Assembly (NCBI RefSeq): GCF_004155535.1
Contig: NZ_RYUH01000007.1
Coordinates: 62,001-126,000 of the forward strand
Direction of reading: 5' to 3'
Source of the DNA: Bifidobacterium pseudolongum subsp. globosum
GTDB lineage: Bacteria > Actinomycetota > Actinomycetes > Actinomycetales > Bifidobacteriaceae
Length of the DNA stretch: 64,000 bases
Part shown: one piece after another, positions 35,532 through 44,151 of the stretch
How the letters are laid out: each line of letters begins with the position of its first letter
Position numbering within the stretch: position 1 is the first letter of the stretch
The notes under the pieces: generated by a model
Told to the model about the DNA's origin: nothing
Database searches by the model: none
What the model saw: the letters and a program-made list of their open reading frames with translations, nothing else
Made by a program: the position numbers and the translations under genes

Positions 35532-36404
35532 ATGCCTTTGACTCAAGCAGACCTGGAATCTATCCGCGCCCAAGTGCCGGCACGTCCGCAGACCACCATC
35601 CCCATGCCATACGAGGACCTGCTGCGCAAGATCCTCATGGAGGGCAACCTCAAATCGGACCGCACCGGCACCGGCACTATTTCGCTGTTCGGCCAGCAGA
35701 TGCGGTTCGACCTGAGCGAAGGGTTCCCGCTGCTGACCACCAAGCGCGTGTTCTTCAAGGGCATCGCGTACGAGCTGCTGTGGTTCCTCAAGGGATCGGG
35801 CAATGTGCGCTGGCTGCAGGAGCACAATGTGCACATCTGGGACGAATGGGCCGACGAAAACGGCGACCTCGGCCCCGTCTACGGCGTGCAGTGGCGCAGC
35901 TGGCCGGCGCCGACCCCGGACGACCCGAACCGCACGATCGACCAAATCTCGAACGTGCTGGACCTGATCCGCACGCAGCCGGATTCACGCCGCATGGTGG
36001 TCACCGCCTGGAACCCCGCGGAGGTCGAGCAGATGGCGCTGCCGCCGTGCCATGCGCTGTTCCAGTTCTACGTGGCCAACGGCAAGCTCAGCTGCCAGCT
36101 GTACCAGCGGTCGTGTGACATGTTCCTGGGTGTGCCGTTCAACATCGCCTCGTATTCGCTGCTCACGATGATGATGGCGCAGCAGGCCGGCCTGGAGCCG
36201 GGTGAGTTCGTGTGGACGGGCGGCGACTGCCATATCTACGACAACCATGTGGACCAGGTGCTCGAACAGCTCTCGCGCGAGCCCTACCCGTACCCGACGA
36301 TGCGGATCCACAAGGCGGATTCGCTCTTCGAGTACGACTACGGTGATTTCGAGATCGTGGACTACCAGTACCACCCCACGATCAAGGCGCCGATCGCGGT
36401 CTGA
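35532..36404 (+). CDS. thyA: Thymidylate synthase
   Basis: 290 residues, classical ThyA. The catalytic nucleophile is C173 in [29 protein letters not shown] binds dUMP phosphate, and [12 protein letters not shown] is conserved. It methylates dUMP using methylene-THF and yields dihydrofolate, which the next gene product reduces. No Shine-Dalgarno; TAGTAT (35518-35523) ends 8 nt before the ATG, so it is probably leaderless. Confidence 0.97.
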   Translation: MPLTQADLESIRAQVPARPQTTIPMPYEDLLRKILMEGNLKSDRTGTGTISLFGQQMRFDLSEGFPLLTTKRVFFKGIAYELLWFLKGSGNVRWLQEHNVHIWDEWADENGDLGPVYGVQWRSWPAPTPDDPNRTIDQISNVLDLIRTQPDSRRMVVTAWNPAEVEQMALPPCHALFQFYVANGKLSCQLYQRSCDMFLGVPFNIASYSLLTMMMAQQAGLEPGEFVWTGGDCHIYDNHVDQVLEQLSREPYPYPTMRIHKADSLFEYDYGDFEIVDYQYHPTIKAPIAV

Positions 36405-36485
36405 GACGCGCCCGTCTCCGCGAACGCCACGGTCTGCGGCTTTGCATAAACTGTGACCCGATTACCTCGTTCAAGGAGAGATGAA

Positions 36486-37163
36486 ATGGAGCACGATAGT
36501 AGCCGCACCGGCTATCACGAATCCGAGCCCGGGATTGCCGGGCCTGAGAATCTGCTGGAAGACGACTGGGGCGACGACTACGCCAAGACATTCTCCATCA
36601 ACCTGATCTGGGCGCAAGCGAACGACAAAGAGGGTCGTCCGGGCGCGATCGGCTTCGATGGGGGCATGCCGTGGCATCTGTCCGAAGATCTGCGGCGGTT
36701 CAAGGAACTCACGGTCTCGCACCCGGTGATCATGGGGCGCAAGACATGGGAGTCGCTGAACCCGAAGTTCCGCCCACTCGCGAACCGAGACAACATCGTG
36801 ATCTCGCATGACCGCTCGTTCCGTGCGCCAGGGGCCACCGTGGCCTGTGACGTGGAGGAGGCACTCGACCTGGCCCGTCAGGAGGCCATTCCGGACGACG
36901 GCCTCGACCGCAGCGAGATCTGGGTGATCGGTGGCGCGCAGCTGTTCAACCAGATGTTGCCATTGGCATCCAAGGTGTTCATCACGCAGATTGACGCGAA
37001 TGTGGATGCGGACACCTATGCACCGGACTTGAGCGATGCGATAGACAAAGGCGCATGGAAGGTCGATGAGCGCACCGACTGGATGGTGCCGAGCAAGGCG
37101 GAAGGCATTGCGCGCTACCGTTACGTGACGTTGAGCCACCAACACGAAGGCACGCAGGAATAG
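36486..37163 (+). CDS. folA: Dihydrofolate reductase
   Basis: 225 residues. An N-terminal extension of about 35 acidic residues precedes the DHFR core (INLIWAQANDKE...GGMPWHLSEDLRRFKELT, then PVIMGRKTWESL and VIGGAQLFNQMLP). It regenerates tetrahydrofolate used by ThyA, encoded 81 nt upstream. AAGGAGAG lies 6 nt before ATG 36486. Confidence 0.95.
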   Translation: MEHDSSRTGYHESEPGIAGPENLLEDDWGDDYAKTFSINLIWAQANDKEGRPGAIGFDGGMPWHLSEDLRRFKELTVSHPVIMGRKTWESLNPKFRPLANRDNIVISHDRSFRAPGATVACDVEEALDLARQEAIPDDGLDRSEIWVIGGAQLFNQMLPLASKVFITQIDANVDADTYAPDLSDAIDKGAWKVDERTDWMVPSKAEGIARYRYVTLSHQHEGTQE

Positions 37164-37210
37164 ACATGCGCGGGGCAGCGCCCCGCATACCGAGGGGAAG
37201 AGGAAGAGCA

Positions 37211-37741
37211 GTGAAGAAGCATGAGGCTCAGCCATACACCGTGATGACCGTGTGCACAGGCAACATCTGCCGTTCGCCGATGGGAGAGATCATTCTGCGC
37301 CATGAGTTCGAACAGCGTGGGCTGGGCGACGCGGTGCGCGTGGAGTCGAGTGGCGTCAGTGACGAGGAGTACGGCAATCCGATTGATCCGCGCGCGGTGA
37401 AGGTGCTGAAGGAGCGAGGCTACGCGATTCCGGCCAAGCATTTCGCCCACCGCATCACGCGCAACGAGATTGCTGACACCGACTTGTTCCTGCCGATGAC
37501 TGCTTCGCATATGAATGCGCTGCTGCACATGCTGCCGCTGAGCAAGCGCGGCGATGTACATATGTACCGCAGCTTCGACCCCGACCTGCCTGATCCGCAG
37601 CCGGGGTACGAAAGCGAGATTGACCTCGTTGACCCGTGGTATGGCGGTTCGCGCGAGTTTGAAACGGCGATTGACCAGATTGAAGCTGTAGCCCCATATA
37701 TTGCTGATTACGTGGAGCGGCAGCTCAAAGCACGCGGCTGA
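37211..37741 (+). CDS. Low-molecular-weight protein tyrosine phosphatase
   Basis: 176 residues. The P-loop is C15-TGNIC-R21-S (CX5R). The general-acid Asp is in LVDPWYGG. The GTG at 37211 is used; GAGG/AAGAG stands upstream. It follows folA by 47 nt, with a GC-rich hairpin between them. Such enzymes remove phosphate from protein tyrosines, for example in exopolysaccharide control; the target is unknown. Confidence 0.92.
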   Translation: MKKHEAQPYTVMTVCTGNICRSPMGEIILRHEFEQRGLGDAVRVESSGVSDEEYGNPIDPRAVKVLKERGYAIPAKHFAHRITRNEIADTDLFLPMTASHMNALLHMLPLSKRGDVHMYRSFDPDLPDPQPGYESEIDLVDPWYGGSREFETAIDQIEAVAPYIADYVERQLKARG

Positions 37742-37760
37742 TCGAGTGTCGTTTCACCGT

Positions 37761-37791
37761 ACTGGGCGGTGCTTGCATGTGGCCGCCCAGT
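37761..37791 (+). terminator. Hairpin after the phosphatase gene
   Basis: Arms ACTGGGCGG (37761-37769) and 37783-37791, 13-nt loop, no T-run. Separates the phosphatase from the TPP-controlled operon. Confidence 0.5.
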
Positions 37792-37869
37792 GCATGCGTG
37801 TCCATATTCCGGACAGTGGGGTCCGGGAATGGGGTGGATTGTTCATGGGCCTCCTATAGCATGAGTGCC

Positions 37870-37961
37870 ATCAAGCACGGGAGCTCAGTCGAGCTGAGAA
37901 GGATGCGAATCCTGACCGTTGAACGTGATTTCCAGATAATGCTGGCGGACGAAGTTTTGAT
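37870..37961 (+). promoter_or_regulatory. TPP (THI-box) riboswitch
   Basis: The conserved elements appear in order: CTGAGA (37894-37899), CCTGACCGTTGAACGTGAT (37911-37929) and CCAGATAATGCTGGCGGACGAAG (37932-37954). A closing P1 stem is possible between ATCAA (37870-37874) and TTGAT (37957-37961). It binds thiamine pyrophosphate and should shut off the three-gene operon downstream when TPP is plentiful. Confidence 0.92.
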
Positions 37962-37971
37962 ATCGGTGCAC

Positions 37972-38002
37972 CCCTGCTTGACCAACGAACGAGAAAGCAG
38001 GG
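37972..38002 (+). promoter_or_regulatory. Hairpin hiding the ykoE ribosome-binding site
   Basis: CCCTGCTT (37972-37979) pairs with AAGCAGGG (37995-38002). The second arm contains the AGGGA that precedes the ATG at 38010. With the riboswitch directly upstream this is a typical translational expression platform. Confidence 0.65.
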
Positions 38003-38009
38003 AAAACCC

Positions 38010-38645
38010 ATGAATCAATCAGTCAGGCCGTCGCGCCATCGTTTCCGCTGGTCCGTGGCCGACATCACCGTCACCGCCGTCATCGCCGTCGCCTCGGGCA
38101 TTGTGTTCTGGGCGATCGGGTTCATCTATGCGCCTATCGGCGGTGTGCTCGACATCGTGCCGGGCGCTTCGGATTTGCTCAATGGCTTCTACTACATAGC
38201 CGGTCCTCTTGCGATGATCATTGTGCGTAAGCCCGGTGCTGCGCTCTTCGCGGAAATGGTCGCGTCCGTGCTTGAGGCACTGCTCGGAAGCCAATGGGGT
38301 GGCGCAGGAACCGTACTGCCCGGCCTGTTGCAGGGGTTGGGTGCAGAACTCGCGTTCGCGCTGTGTGCCTACGGCGTGTGGAACATGGCCGTCACCGCGT
38401 TGTCCGGCGCGCTGTCGGCTCTCGGTGGTTTCGCGGCCTCTTGGATGCTGTACGGAATGGGCAAGAACGGGCTCGTGCTCACCGTGAGCATCGTGTGCAA
38501 TGTGCTGTCGGGAGCCGTGGTGGCCGGCGTGCTCATGTGGGTGCTGTATCGAGGGCTTGCTGGTACTGGCGCGCTGGAGCGCCTTGCAGGCGGACGGGCT
38601 GCAGTCAGGGCCGCCGCACCGGTCGCCGCCGATCCGGAAGCCTGA
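38010..38645 (+). CDS. ykoE: YkoE-family ECF transporter S component (thiamine/HMP)
   Basis: 211 residues with five to six membrane helices. The sequence FYYIAGPLAMIIVRKPGAALFAEMVASVLEALLGSQWG is characteristic of YkoE. It is the substrate-binding subunit of an energy-coupling-factor importer for thiamine or its HMP precursor. The usual partners YkoD (ATPase) and YkoC (transmembrane coupling) are not encoded nearby, so it must share a module from elsewhere. Directly under the TPP riboswitch, with a sequestered ribosome site. Confidence 0.92.
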   Translation: MNQSVRPSRHRFRWSVADITVTAVIAVASGIVFWAIGFIYAPIGGVLDIVPGASDLLNGFYYIAGPLAMIIVRKPGAALFAEMVASVLEALLGSQWGGAGTVLPGLLQGLGAELAFALCAYGVWNMAVTALSGALSALGGFAASWMLYGMGKNGLVLTVSIVCNVLSGAVVAGVLMWVLYRGLAGTGALERLAGGRAAVRAAAPVAADPEA

Positions 38646-38679
38646 TCGGTGCGAGCCGATCCCATAGGGGGCATGTGCC

Positions 38680-39822
38680 ATGGATAACCCTGAGAATAAT
38701 GCGCAGCTGGATATTGTGCAGCAACGTTGGCGCGATATCACATTGCCCGAAGCGAAAAGGGTGCTTTTGGCGCTTGCCGAGCCGCTGAAAGCGTCCGCCA
38801 TGATCGCGCGTAGCGCACGGCCGACCGCCGCAGGCGCAATGGTCGCCACCGATTGCGGCAACGTGTACATCAAGCGGTACCACACATCCGTGCGCGATGC
38901 GCGCGCCATCCACCCATACCAGCGTTACGTGGCGTGGCTCGCGGGGCATGGGATGACCGTGATGCCGTTCCTCCCGTTCGATGCCGCGCGCAATCGTGGA
39001 GTCGATGGTTGTACGCTCACGGTGGGCCCATATGTCTACGAAGTCTGCGCGCAAGCGCCGGGGGAAGACCGGTATGCCAACGCGCTGACGTGGGATCCAC
39101 CCGCCACACTCGATGAAGCACGCGGATTGGGGGAGACGGTGGCGCGTATCGCGCTGGCGTCCCGTGGCTTCGGTGAGCCTCGTGCCGCGCGCCCCGATCC
39201 ATACCAGAACCGGTTTGGTTTGTTTGCCTCTGGTGATTTTGATAGGGAATTTGACGGCTGGCTGGATGCACGGCCATCCGTGCGTCGCTATCTTGAGCGC
39301 ACGGGGCGCGACTGGCGTCGCGACCTGGCGCCACATCGCGCCTATATACGCCATGTCGCGCCCCGTTACGGCGAGCTCTCGGAATCATGGACGCATGGCG
39401 ACCCGCACGTCTCGAACATGTTGTGGCGGGGAAGTGCACCGCGTTCCGTCATCGATTTCGGATTGGCCGACCGCAATGCGGCATTGTTCGATTTAGTCGA
39501 GGCCATCGAACGCAACGCCATCCAGTTCGTTCAGATTATGGACGGGCAGACGGACGCCTGTCGCCCTGACATCGCCCGTGCCATCATTGAGGGCTATGAG
39601 CGCCTGCGTCCGTTGTCTGACGCAGAGCGCGATGTGCTGCCGTGGATGCTACCGCTCGCGCAGGCCGAAGCGTCACTCAACTGGATCGCTTATTACGTAG
39701 ACGGACCGATGCGGGATGAGGACGCCGACTGGTGCTATGACACCGCGCTCAACGCCCATACCGCATGGTTTGGCACGCCGGACGGTCGTCGGTTCCTCGA
39801 CGACGTGCGTCGCGCGCTGTAG
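38680..39822 (+). CDS. APH/choline-kinase-fold phosphotransferase in the thiamine operon
   Basis: 380 residues. The kinase landmarks are the ATP lysine in VYIKRYH, the Brenner motif THGDPHVSNMLW and the metal-binding VIDFGLAD. It belongs to the aminoglycoside-phosphotransferase/choline-kinase superfamily, which also contains E. coli thiamine kinase ThiK. Its place as the second gene of a TPP-riboswitch operon makes a thiamine or HMP kinase the best guess, not antibiotic resistance (inference). AGGGGG lies upstream of ATG 38680, 34 nt after ykoE. Confidence 0.85.
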   Translation: MDNPENNAQLDIVQQRWRDITLPEAKRVLLALAEPLKASAMIARSARPTAAGAMVATDCGNVYIKRYHTSVRDARAIHPYQRYVAWLAGHGMTVMPFLPFDAARNRGVDGCTLTVGPYVYEVCAQAPGEDRYANALTWDPPATLDEARGLGETVARIALASRGFGEPRAARPDPYQNRFGLFASGDFDREFDGWLDARPSVRRYLERTGRDWRRDLAPHRAYIRHVAPRYGELSESWTHGDPHVSNMLWRGSAPRSVIDFGLADRNAALFDLVEAIERNAIQFVQIMDGQTDACRPDIARAIIEGYERLRPLSDAERDVLPWMLPLAQAEASLNWIAYYVDGPMRDEDADWCYDTALNAHTAWFGTPDGRRFLDDVRRAL

Positions 39823-39878
39823 CGCAACGGCACAACGAGGAAAGAACAAGATAAGAACAAGAAGGAGTATTGGGAACC

Positions 39879-40847
39879 ATGCTGAAAGTTCGACTCGAAT
39901 ATGTCCATCCATGGACGAATCACGCTGGATTCTATCTGGCCCGTGCGCGCGGCCTGTACGCGGAGCGCGGCCTGGATGTGGACTTCATCAGCGGCGACTT
40001 CTACCGCGGCGATCCGGCTTGTCTGGTGGAGCGCGGCGAAGTGGACATCGCCCTGGTGCGACTCAACCAGCTGCTGTTCCACCAGCAGGGCGAATCGTCG
40101 CTCACGTCGTTTGCGGTGATGAACCAGTGCCAGATCGGCGGCATCATCACGAACAAGGCCAGCGGCATCCGTCGATTCCGCGATCTGGAAGGCAAACGCG
40201 TGTGTATTCCGATGGGCGTCGCCCGACTGTACACAGAGCTGCAGCAGGCGGTGGAGAAAGATGGCGGCGACTTCTCCACGTTGAACACCATCGATCCAGG
40301 GCAGTGGGAACCTGATATCCGCAGTGTGGAACGCGGCAAATGCGATGCGTTCATCAATGTGGCATGGTGGGAACCGTATCAGGGATCAGGCGATTTCAAC
40401 GACCTCGTCGTGCTGCCGTTCGACGACGTCGAGGTGGCGCCGCACCACTCCTATTACGTTTCCGCACGTCATGACCTGATTGAGCGCAATCCGCAGATGG
40501 TGCGTGATTTTCTCGCGGCCACTGCGCAGGGGTACCGTATGGCGATCGATGATCCACAGGCCGCCGTTGAAGCGCTGCAACCGGCGCTGTGCCATATCGA
40601 CCCCGATGTGCTCGCCGCGTCACTTGCCGCCGTGGCCCCATCGTGGGTCGACGCCGATGGCAACTGGGGCACCGCCGATATAGGCATGGTGCGTGGGTAT
40701 ACGGAATGGATGGCGGGCAATGGCCACCTGAGTGTGCCACTTGAACAGGCATTGGCATCGATCGACAGCGGATGCGTCACCAACGCGTTGCTGCCGCAGG
40801 GCGACGGCGTGGTGCCGGCTCGTTTGGACAATCGAGTCGTAGGGTAG
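39879..40847 (+). CDS. NMT1/THI5-like protein without a signal peptide
   Basis: 322 residues of the NMT1/THI5 fold (VRLEYVHPWTNHAGFYLARARGLYAERGLDVDF; later AWWEPYQGSG). ThiY-type relatives are secreted binding proteins of HMP importers, but this one begins directly with the fold and has no signal sequence or lipobox. No ABC permease or ATPase is near. The CCCFC-type motif of yeast and Legionella THI5 synthases is also absent. It may be a cytoplasmic thiamine-precursor binder or enzyme. GAAGGAG precedes ATG 39879. Third gene of the TPP operon. Confidence 0.82.
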   Translation: MLKVRLEYVHPWTNHAGFYLARARGLYAERGLDVDFISGDFYRGDPACLVERGEVDIALVRLNQLLFHQQGESSLTSFAVMNQCQIGGIITNKASGIRRFRDLEGKRVCIPMGVARLYTELQQAVEKDGGDFSTLNTIDPGQWEPDIRSVERGKCDAFINVAWWEPYQGSGDFNDLVVLPFDDVEVAPHHSYYVSARHDLIERNPQMVRDFLAATAQGYRMAIDDPQAAVEALQPALCHIDPDVLAASLAAVAPSWVDADGNWGTADIGMVRGYTEWMAGNGHLSVPLEQALASIDSGCVTNALLPQGDGVVPARLDNRVVG

Positions 40848-40880
40848 CGTTCGCGCGGGGGAGCCCGAAGGGAAAAAGAA

Positions 40881-40916
40881 CGGTGGGGTTCGTGGAATGT
40901 TCCACGGACCCCACCG
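40881..40916. terminator. 17-bp hairpin between the THI5-like gene and galE
   Basis: Arms 40881-40897 and 40900-40916 with one G-T wobble, between convergent genes. No T-run. Confidence 0.7.
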
Positions 40917-40940
40917 GCTGATGGGCGCTGATCGAGTGAA

Positions 40941-41951
40941 TCAGTCGGTCTGCTTCCAGGTCTCCACGTCGATGTAGTGGTCCGGATTGGCCTGCCATGC
41001 GTTCCATGCGGATTCCACGATGTCTTCGACATCGTACTTGGCGTGCCAGCCCATCTCCTCGTTGATGCGCTTGGGCGAACCGATCAGGTGCGGCGGGTCG
41101 CCCGCACGGCGCGGCATGACGGTCTCGGTGAACGGCAGCCCGGTCACCTTCTTGACTTCGTCCACAATCTGACGCACCGAGGTGCCTTCGCCAGTGCCGA
41201 CGTTGAACACGTCGTACTTGCGTTCGTCGCGGTCCAGGTACTTGAGCGCAGCCAGATGGGCATCGGCCAGATCGGAGACGTGGATGTAGTCGCGCACGCA
41301 TGTGCCGTCTGGAGTCGGGTAGTCATCGCCGAAAATCGCCGGCGCCTTGCCCTGCTTGAGGCGGTCGAACAGCATGGGGATCAGGTTCAGAATCGCCGGG
41401 TCCTCGAGCTCCACCGGGCCACAGCCGGCCACGTTGAAGTAGCGCAGACCGCAGAAGCGGATGCCGTACGGCTCCTCGCACGCGCGGGCCATCCATTCGC
41501 CGAACAGCTTGGTCTGGCCATACGGGTTGATCGGCACCATCGGCTGCACGTCTTCGGGCACCACATCGACCGGCGGCACGCCGTAGGTGGCGGCGCTCGA
41601 CGAGAAGACGAGCTTCTTCACGCCGGCCTCGCGCATGCCTTCGAGCACGTTGAGCATGCCGTTGATGTTCTGCTGGTAGTACCACAGCGGCTTTTCGACC
41701 GATTCGCCGACCTGCTTGCGCGCGGCGAAGTGGATGACGGAGTCGACGTTCTCCGCCTTCATGATCTCGGCAAGGCGTTCGCCGGCGCCCGGAGCGGAGA
41801 TGTCCATGCCGTACAGACGTGCGTTTCCAATGCGATCGGGCTTGCCATAGCTCAGATCGTCCACAACCACCACGTCCTGCCCGGCTTCGTGCAGGGCATG
41901 CACCACATGGGCGCCAATGTAGCCACAGCCGCCTGTTACGAGAACGGTCAT
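40941..41951 (-). CDS. galE: UDP-glucose 4-epimerase
   Basis: 336 residues. The NAD motif is VTGGCGYIGAHVV near the N-terminus. The catalytic pair is Ser in FSSSAATYG and Tyr/Lys in YGQTK. It interconverts UDP-glucose and UDP-galactose, in the Leloir pathway and for galacto-oligosaccharide use. AAAGGA lies 6 nt before ATG 41951. The upstream region has a TATACT -10 box and a TGTTAC/GTAACA operator, so the gene is probably repressor-controlled. Confidence 0.95.
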   Translation of the reverse strand: MTVLVTGGCGYIGAHVVHALHEAGQDVVVVDDLSYGKPDRIGNARLYGMDISAPGAGERLAEIMKAENVDSVIHFAARKQVGESVEKPLWYYQQNINGMLNVLEGMREAGVKKLVFSSSAATYGVPPVDVVPEDVQPMVPINPYGQTKLFGEWMARACEEPYGIRFCGLRYFNVAGCGPVELEDPAILNLIPMLFDRLKQGKAPAIFGDDYPTPDGTCVRDYIHVSDLADAHLAALKYLDRDERKYDVFNVGTGEGTSVRQIVDEVKKVTGLPFTETVMPRRAGDPPHLIGSPKRINEEMGWHAKYDVEDIVESAWNAWQANPDHYIDVETWKQTD

Positions 41952-42001
41952 GTTGGTCCTTTCCACAAAAGCAACAGAGAGTGTTCTCTTTTGCTGTTTT
42001 A

Positions 42002-42018
42002 TGTTACCTTTTGTAACA
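42002..42018. promoter_or_regulatory. Operator candidate TGTTAC-N5-GTAACA upstream of galE
   Basis: Perfect 6-bp inverted repeat with a 5-nt centre. On the minus strand it lies just downstream of TATACT (42029-42024), where it would cover the galE transcription start. The regulator is not known. Confidence 0.55.
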
Positions 42019-42140
42019 ATTCCAGTATACTACAGGTTCGCGCGGGCGCGCACAGTGTCGTGTCTCAACATACGCCGCGCGGAAAACAATAGGCGCCGCC
42101 ACCCACGTCCACGGGTAGAGGCCCGGATATAAAGGAGGCT

Positions 42141-43013
42141 ATGACAGCCGAGAACAGCACAGCAGCACCCACCACAGCACCAGACGCAACCACGGCCTCA
42201 GCCGCGGGCGAACCCGCGCGCCCGCCGCTCTATGGGCGCAAGGTGCTCTCGTTCGTCCGCCGCTCGCCGCGCCTCGACGACCGGCTGCAGCGTGCGTGGG
42301 ATAACTATGCGCACGACTACCTGCTCGGCGGAGTCAATGCGGGGGAGGGGTCGCTCGACCCGCGTGCCGACTTCACGCTCGACGCGGCGTATGTGCAGCG
42401 CGTGTGGGGCAACGCGAACCCGCTCGTCATCGAAATCGGCAGCGGGCAGGGTGAAAACGTGGCCACCGCGGCCGAGGCTCACCCCGAACTCAACTTCCTT
42501 GCGCTCGAGGTCTACGACCCGGGCGTGGCACACACCCTGCTGCTCGCCGGCAAGCGCGGCCTACGCAATCTGCGCATCGCGCAGGTCAATGCGCCCGAGC
42601 TCATGAAGGCGGTGGCGCCGGGCGTGGTGAGCGAAGTGTGGACGTTCTTCCCCGACCCATGGCCCAAGATGAAGCACCACAAGCGCCGCATCGTGCAGCC
42701 GGACCTCGCCGCGGATGTGCGGCGTGCGCTCGCGGACGGCGGCGTGTGGCGCATCGCCACCGACATTGAGGATTACGCGCTCCATGTGCACGAGGTGATG
42801 GACGGCCGTGACGACTTCGCCAACGCCGGCGCGCTCACGGTGAGCCTGCCGACCGAACATGTAGGCAAAGGCAATGCGGCGGACGCGGCCGGGCTGCCGC
42901 ACGCCGACTTCACCGAATCCGAACGCTTCGAAGGGCGCGTGCTGACAAACTTCGAGAAAAAGGGCCTCGCCGCCGGCCGTGTGATCCACGATTTCACCTA
43001 TCGCACGCGGTGA
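42141..43013 (+). CDS. trmB: tRNA (guanine-N7-)-methyltransferase
   Basis: 290 residues. An Ala/Thr-rich head of about 40 residues precedes the TrmB fold. The SAM motif is [13 protein letters not shown], and [20 protein letters not shown] is the TrmB signature. It makes m7G46 in tRNA variable loops. AAAGGAGG directly precedes the ATG. Divergent from galE and followed by tRNA-Glu. Confidence 0.95.
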   Translation: MTAENSTAAPTTAPDATTASAAGEPARPPLYGRKVLSFVRRSPRLDDRLQRAWDNYAHDYLLGGVNAGEGSLDPRADFTLDAAYVQRVWGNANPLVIEIGSGQGENVATAAEAHPELNFLALEVYDPGVAHTLLLAGKRGLRNLRIAQVNAPELMKAVAPGVVSEVWTFFPDPWPKMKHHKRRIVQPDLAADVRRALADGGVWRIATDIEDYALHVHEVMDGRDDFANAGALTVSLPTEHVGKGNAADAAGLPHADFTESERFEGRVLTNFEKKGLAAGRVIHDFTYRTR

Positions 43014-43033
43014 TTGCGTGCGACACGCCGTGA

Positions 43034-43062
43034 TTTGCGTGCATTGACGTCTCGTGTATTAT
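43034..43062 (+). promoter_or_regulatory. Promoter of tRNA-Glu
   Basis: TTTGCG (43034-43039), 17-nt spacer, TATTAT (43057-43062). Same -35 and spacing as the tRNA-Pro promoter. Confidence 0.65.
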
Positions 43063-43077
43063 TAATCGAGTTGTCAG

Positions 43078-43149
43078 GCCCCCTTCGTCTAACGGTTAGG
43101 ACACCAGACTTTCAATCTGACAACGAGAGTTCGACTCTCTCAGGGGGTA
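43078..43149 (+). tRNA. tRNA-Glu (anticodon TTC)
   Basis: Acceptor arms GCCCCCT (43078-43084) and AGGGGGT (43142-43148) with a G-U closing pair, discriminator A. Anticodon loop CTTTCAA gives TTC. The T-loop GTTCGACTC is present. CCA is not encoded. Confidence 0.95.
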
Positions 43150-43157
43150 CGACCCAC

Positions 43158-43195
43158 AACCCTTGGAATCACAACGATTCCAAGGGTTATTTTCT
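43158..43195 (+). terminator. Terminator of tRNA-Glu
   Basis: Perfect 13-bp stem AACCCTTGGAATC (43158-43170) with 43176-43188, followed by ATTTTCT. Confidence 0.88.
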
Positions 43196-43596
43196 ACCCG
43201 GTAACAACCCAGTACCAACCTCCCGCAAAAAAGTCATGCAATCTGCGCTGCTGGGCGACGAACCTCTGGGCACCCCCGACGAAAGTCATATCCGGGGCCG
43301 CTGAGCATGACAACCGTCTGTACCTGTCCGAAAACACTCATGATAGCCACCGGTCAAGGACCAGCCAGTGCCTTGTGGTGGCTGCACGTGTCTAGAGTCA
43401 GTCACGGGGATACCGTCTGGGATGACTTAGGTGGCTGTTGGTGTCTAAGGTCAGTCACGCATGGTCACCGGTGTCGCTCTGGATAGTAGTAGGTGTCTAG
43501 GGGCAGGCACGCCCTGCCGCAGGTGGCCGCCAACGTGAGACGCCACATGGCGGGTCTTTTGCTTTGCATCCGCCGGCGGCATGATACGATGCCAAC
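43196..43596. other. Non-coding stretch with degenerate repeats between tRNA-Glu and the kinase-fold gene
   Basis: About 400 nt without a convincing gene. It contains an inverted pair AGCCACC/GGTGGCT around 43347-43383 and three spaced copies of a 19-nt repeat (43388-43511). The next gene's -10 box lies at 43585-43590. Base composition is less GC-rich than the flanks. It looks like remodelled DNA at a tRNA site. Confidence 0.55.
43388..43511 (+). repeat. Three spaced copies of a GTGTCTARRGTCAGTCACG repeat
   Basis: Copies at 43388-43406, 43441-43459 and 43493-43511, period 53 and 52 nt. The first two differ at two sites and the third is more degenerate. The spacers are partly alike, so this is a decaying direct repeat rather than CRISPR. 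Confidence 0.6.
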
Positions 43597-44151
43597 ATGA
43601 AGCAATTGACGGTCAATGGGACGCCCTTCGACGTGCTTCGCCTGCTGGGCAAAGGCAAGGGGGGCTATTCCTTCCTCGTCCGTTCCCAGAGCATGCCGCA
43701 CACCGAATACGTACTCAAGCAGATCCACCACGAACCCTGCTCGTACTACCAGTTCGGCGACAAGATCCAATCCGAGATCCGCGACTACCGCCGGCTGCGC
43801 GAACTGGGCGTACGCCTGCCCATGATGCTCGACGTGGACATCGACAAAGAGCGCATCCTCAAGGAGTACGTGGATGGGCCCACCGTCTACGAGCTTGTGT
43901 TGCAGGACGAGATGCGCCCCGAATACCTCGAACAGGTGCGGTTCATGGCCAACCAGCTGGCCCGCCACCGCATCAACATCGACTATTTCCCCACGAACTT
44001 CGTGGTGCAGGACGGTTTACTCTATTACATCGACTTCGAGTGCAACGACTACATGGACGAGTGGAACTTCGAGAACTGGGGAGTTAAATACTGGTCGAAG
44101 ACGAACGAGTTCCTGCAGTACGTGGCCGACCACCCATCCAGCCAGCCGTGA
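43597..44151 (+). CDS. Small protein-kinase-fold protein
   Basis: 184 residues, much shorter than a standard kinase. Visible elements are the glycine-rich loop LLGKGKGGYSFLV (17-28), ATP lysine K41 (VLKQIHHE), an HRD-like loop with D129 and N134 (INIDYFPTNFVV) and a DFG-like D146-F-E. The layout resembles RIO/Bud32-type minimal kinases. The stop overlaps the start of the OLD-family gene by 4 nt (GTGA), so the two are coupled. TACGAT (43585-43590) ends 6 nt before the ATG, with no Shine-Dalgarno. Function unknown; a regulatory partner of the nuclease is the context-based guess. Confidence 0.78.
   Translation: MKQLTVNGTPFDVLRLLGKGKGGYSFLVRSQSMPHTEYVLKQIHHEPCSYYQFGDKIQSEIRDYRRLRELGVRLPMMLDVDIDKERILKEYVDGPTVYELVLQDEMRPEYLEQVRFMANQLARHRINIDYFPTNFVVQDGLLYYIDFECNDYMDEWNFENWGVKYWSKTNEFLQYVADHPSSQP

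Noticed and set aside
38680..39822. Aminoglycoside resistance gene
   Set aside because: Only the superfamily fold matches; the TPP riboswitch operon points to vitamin metabolism.
39879..40847. True THI5-type HMP-phosphate synthase
   Set aside because: The cysteine-rich CCCFC-type motif is absent; only the general NMT1/THI5 fold is supported.
43388..43511. Possible CRISPR array
   Set aside because: Only three 19-nt imperfect repeats, spacers partly similar to one another, and no cas genes in the window.
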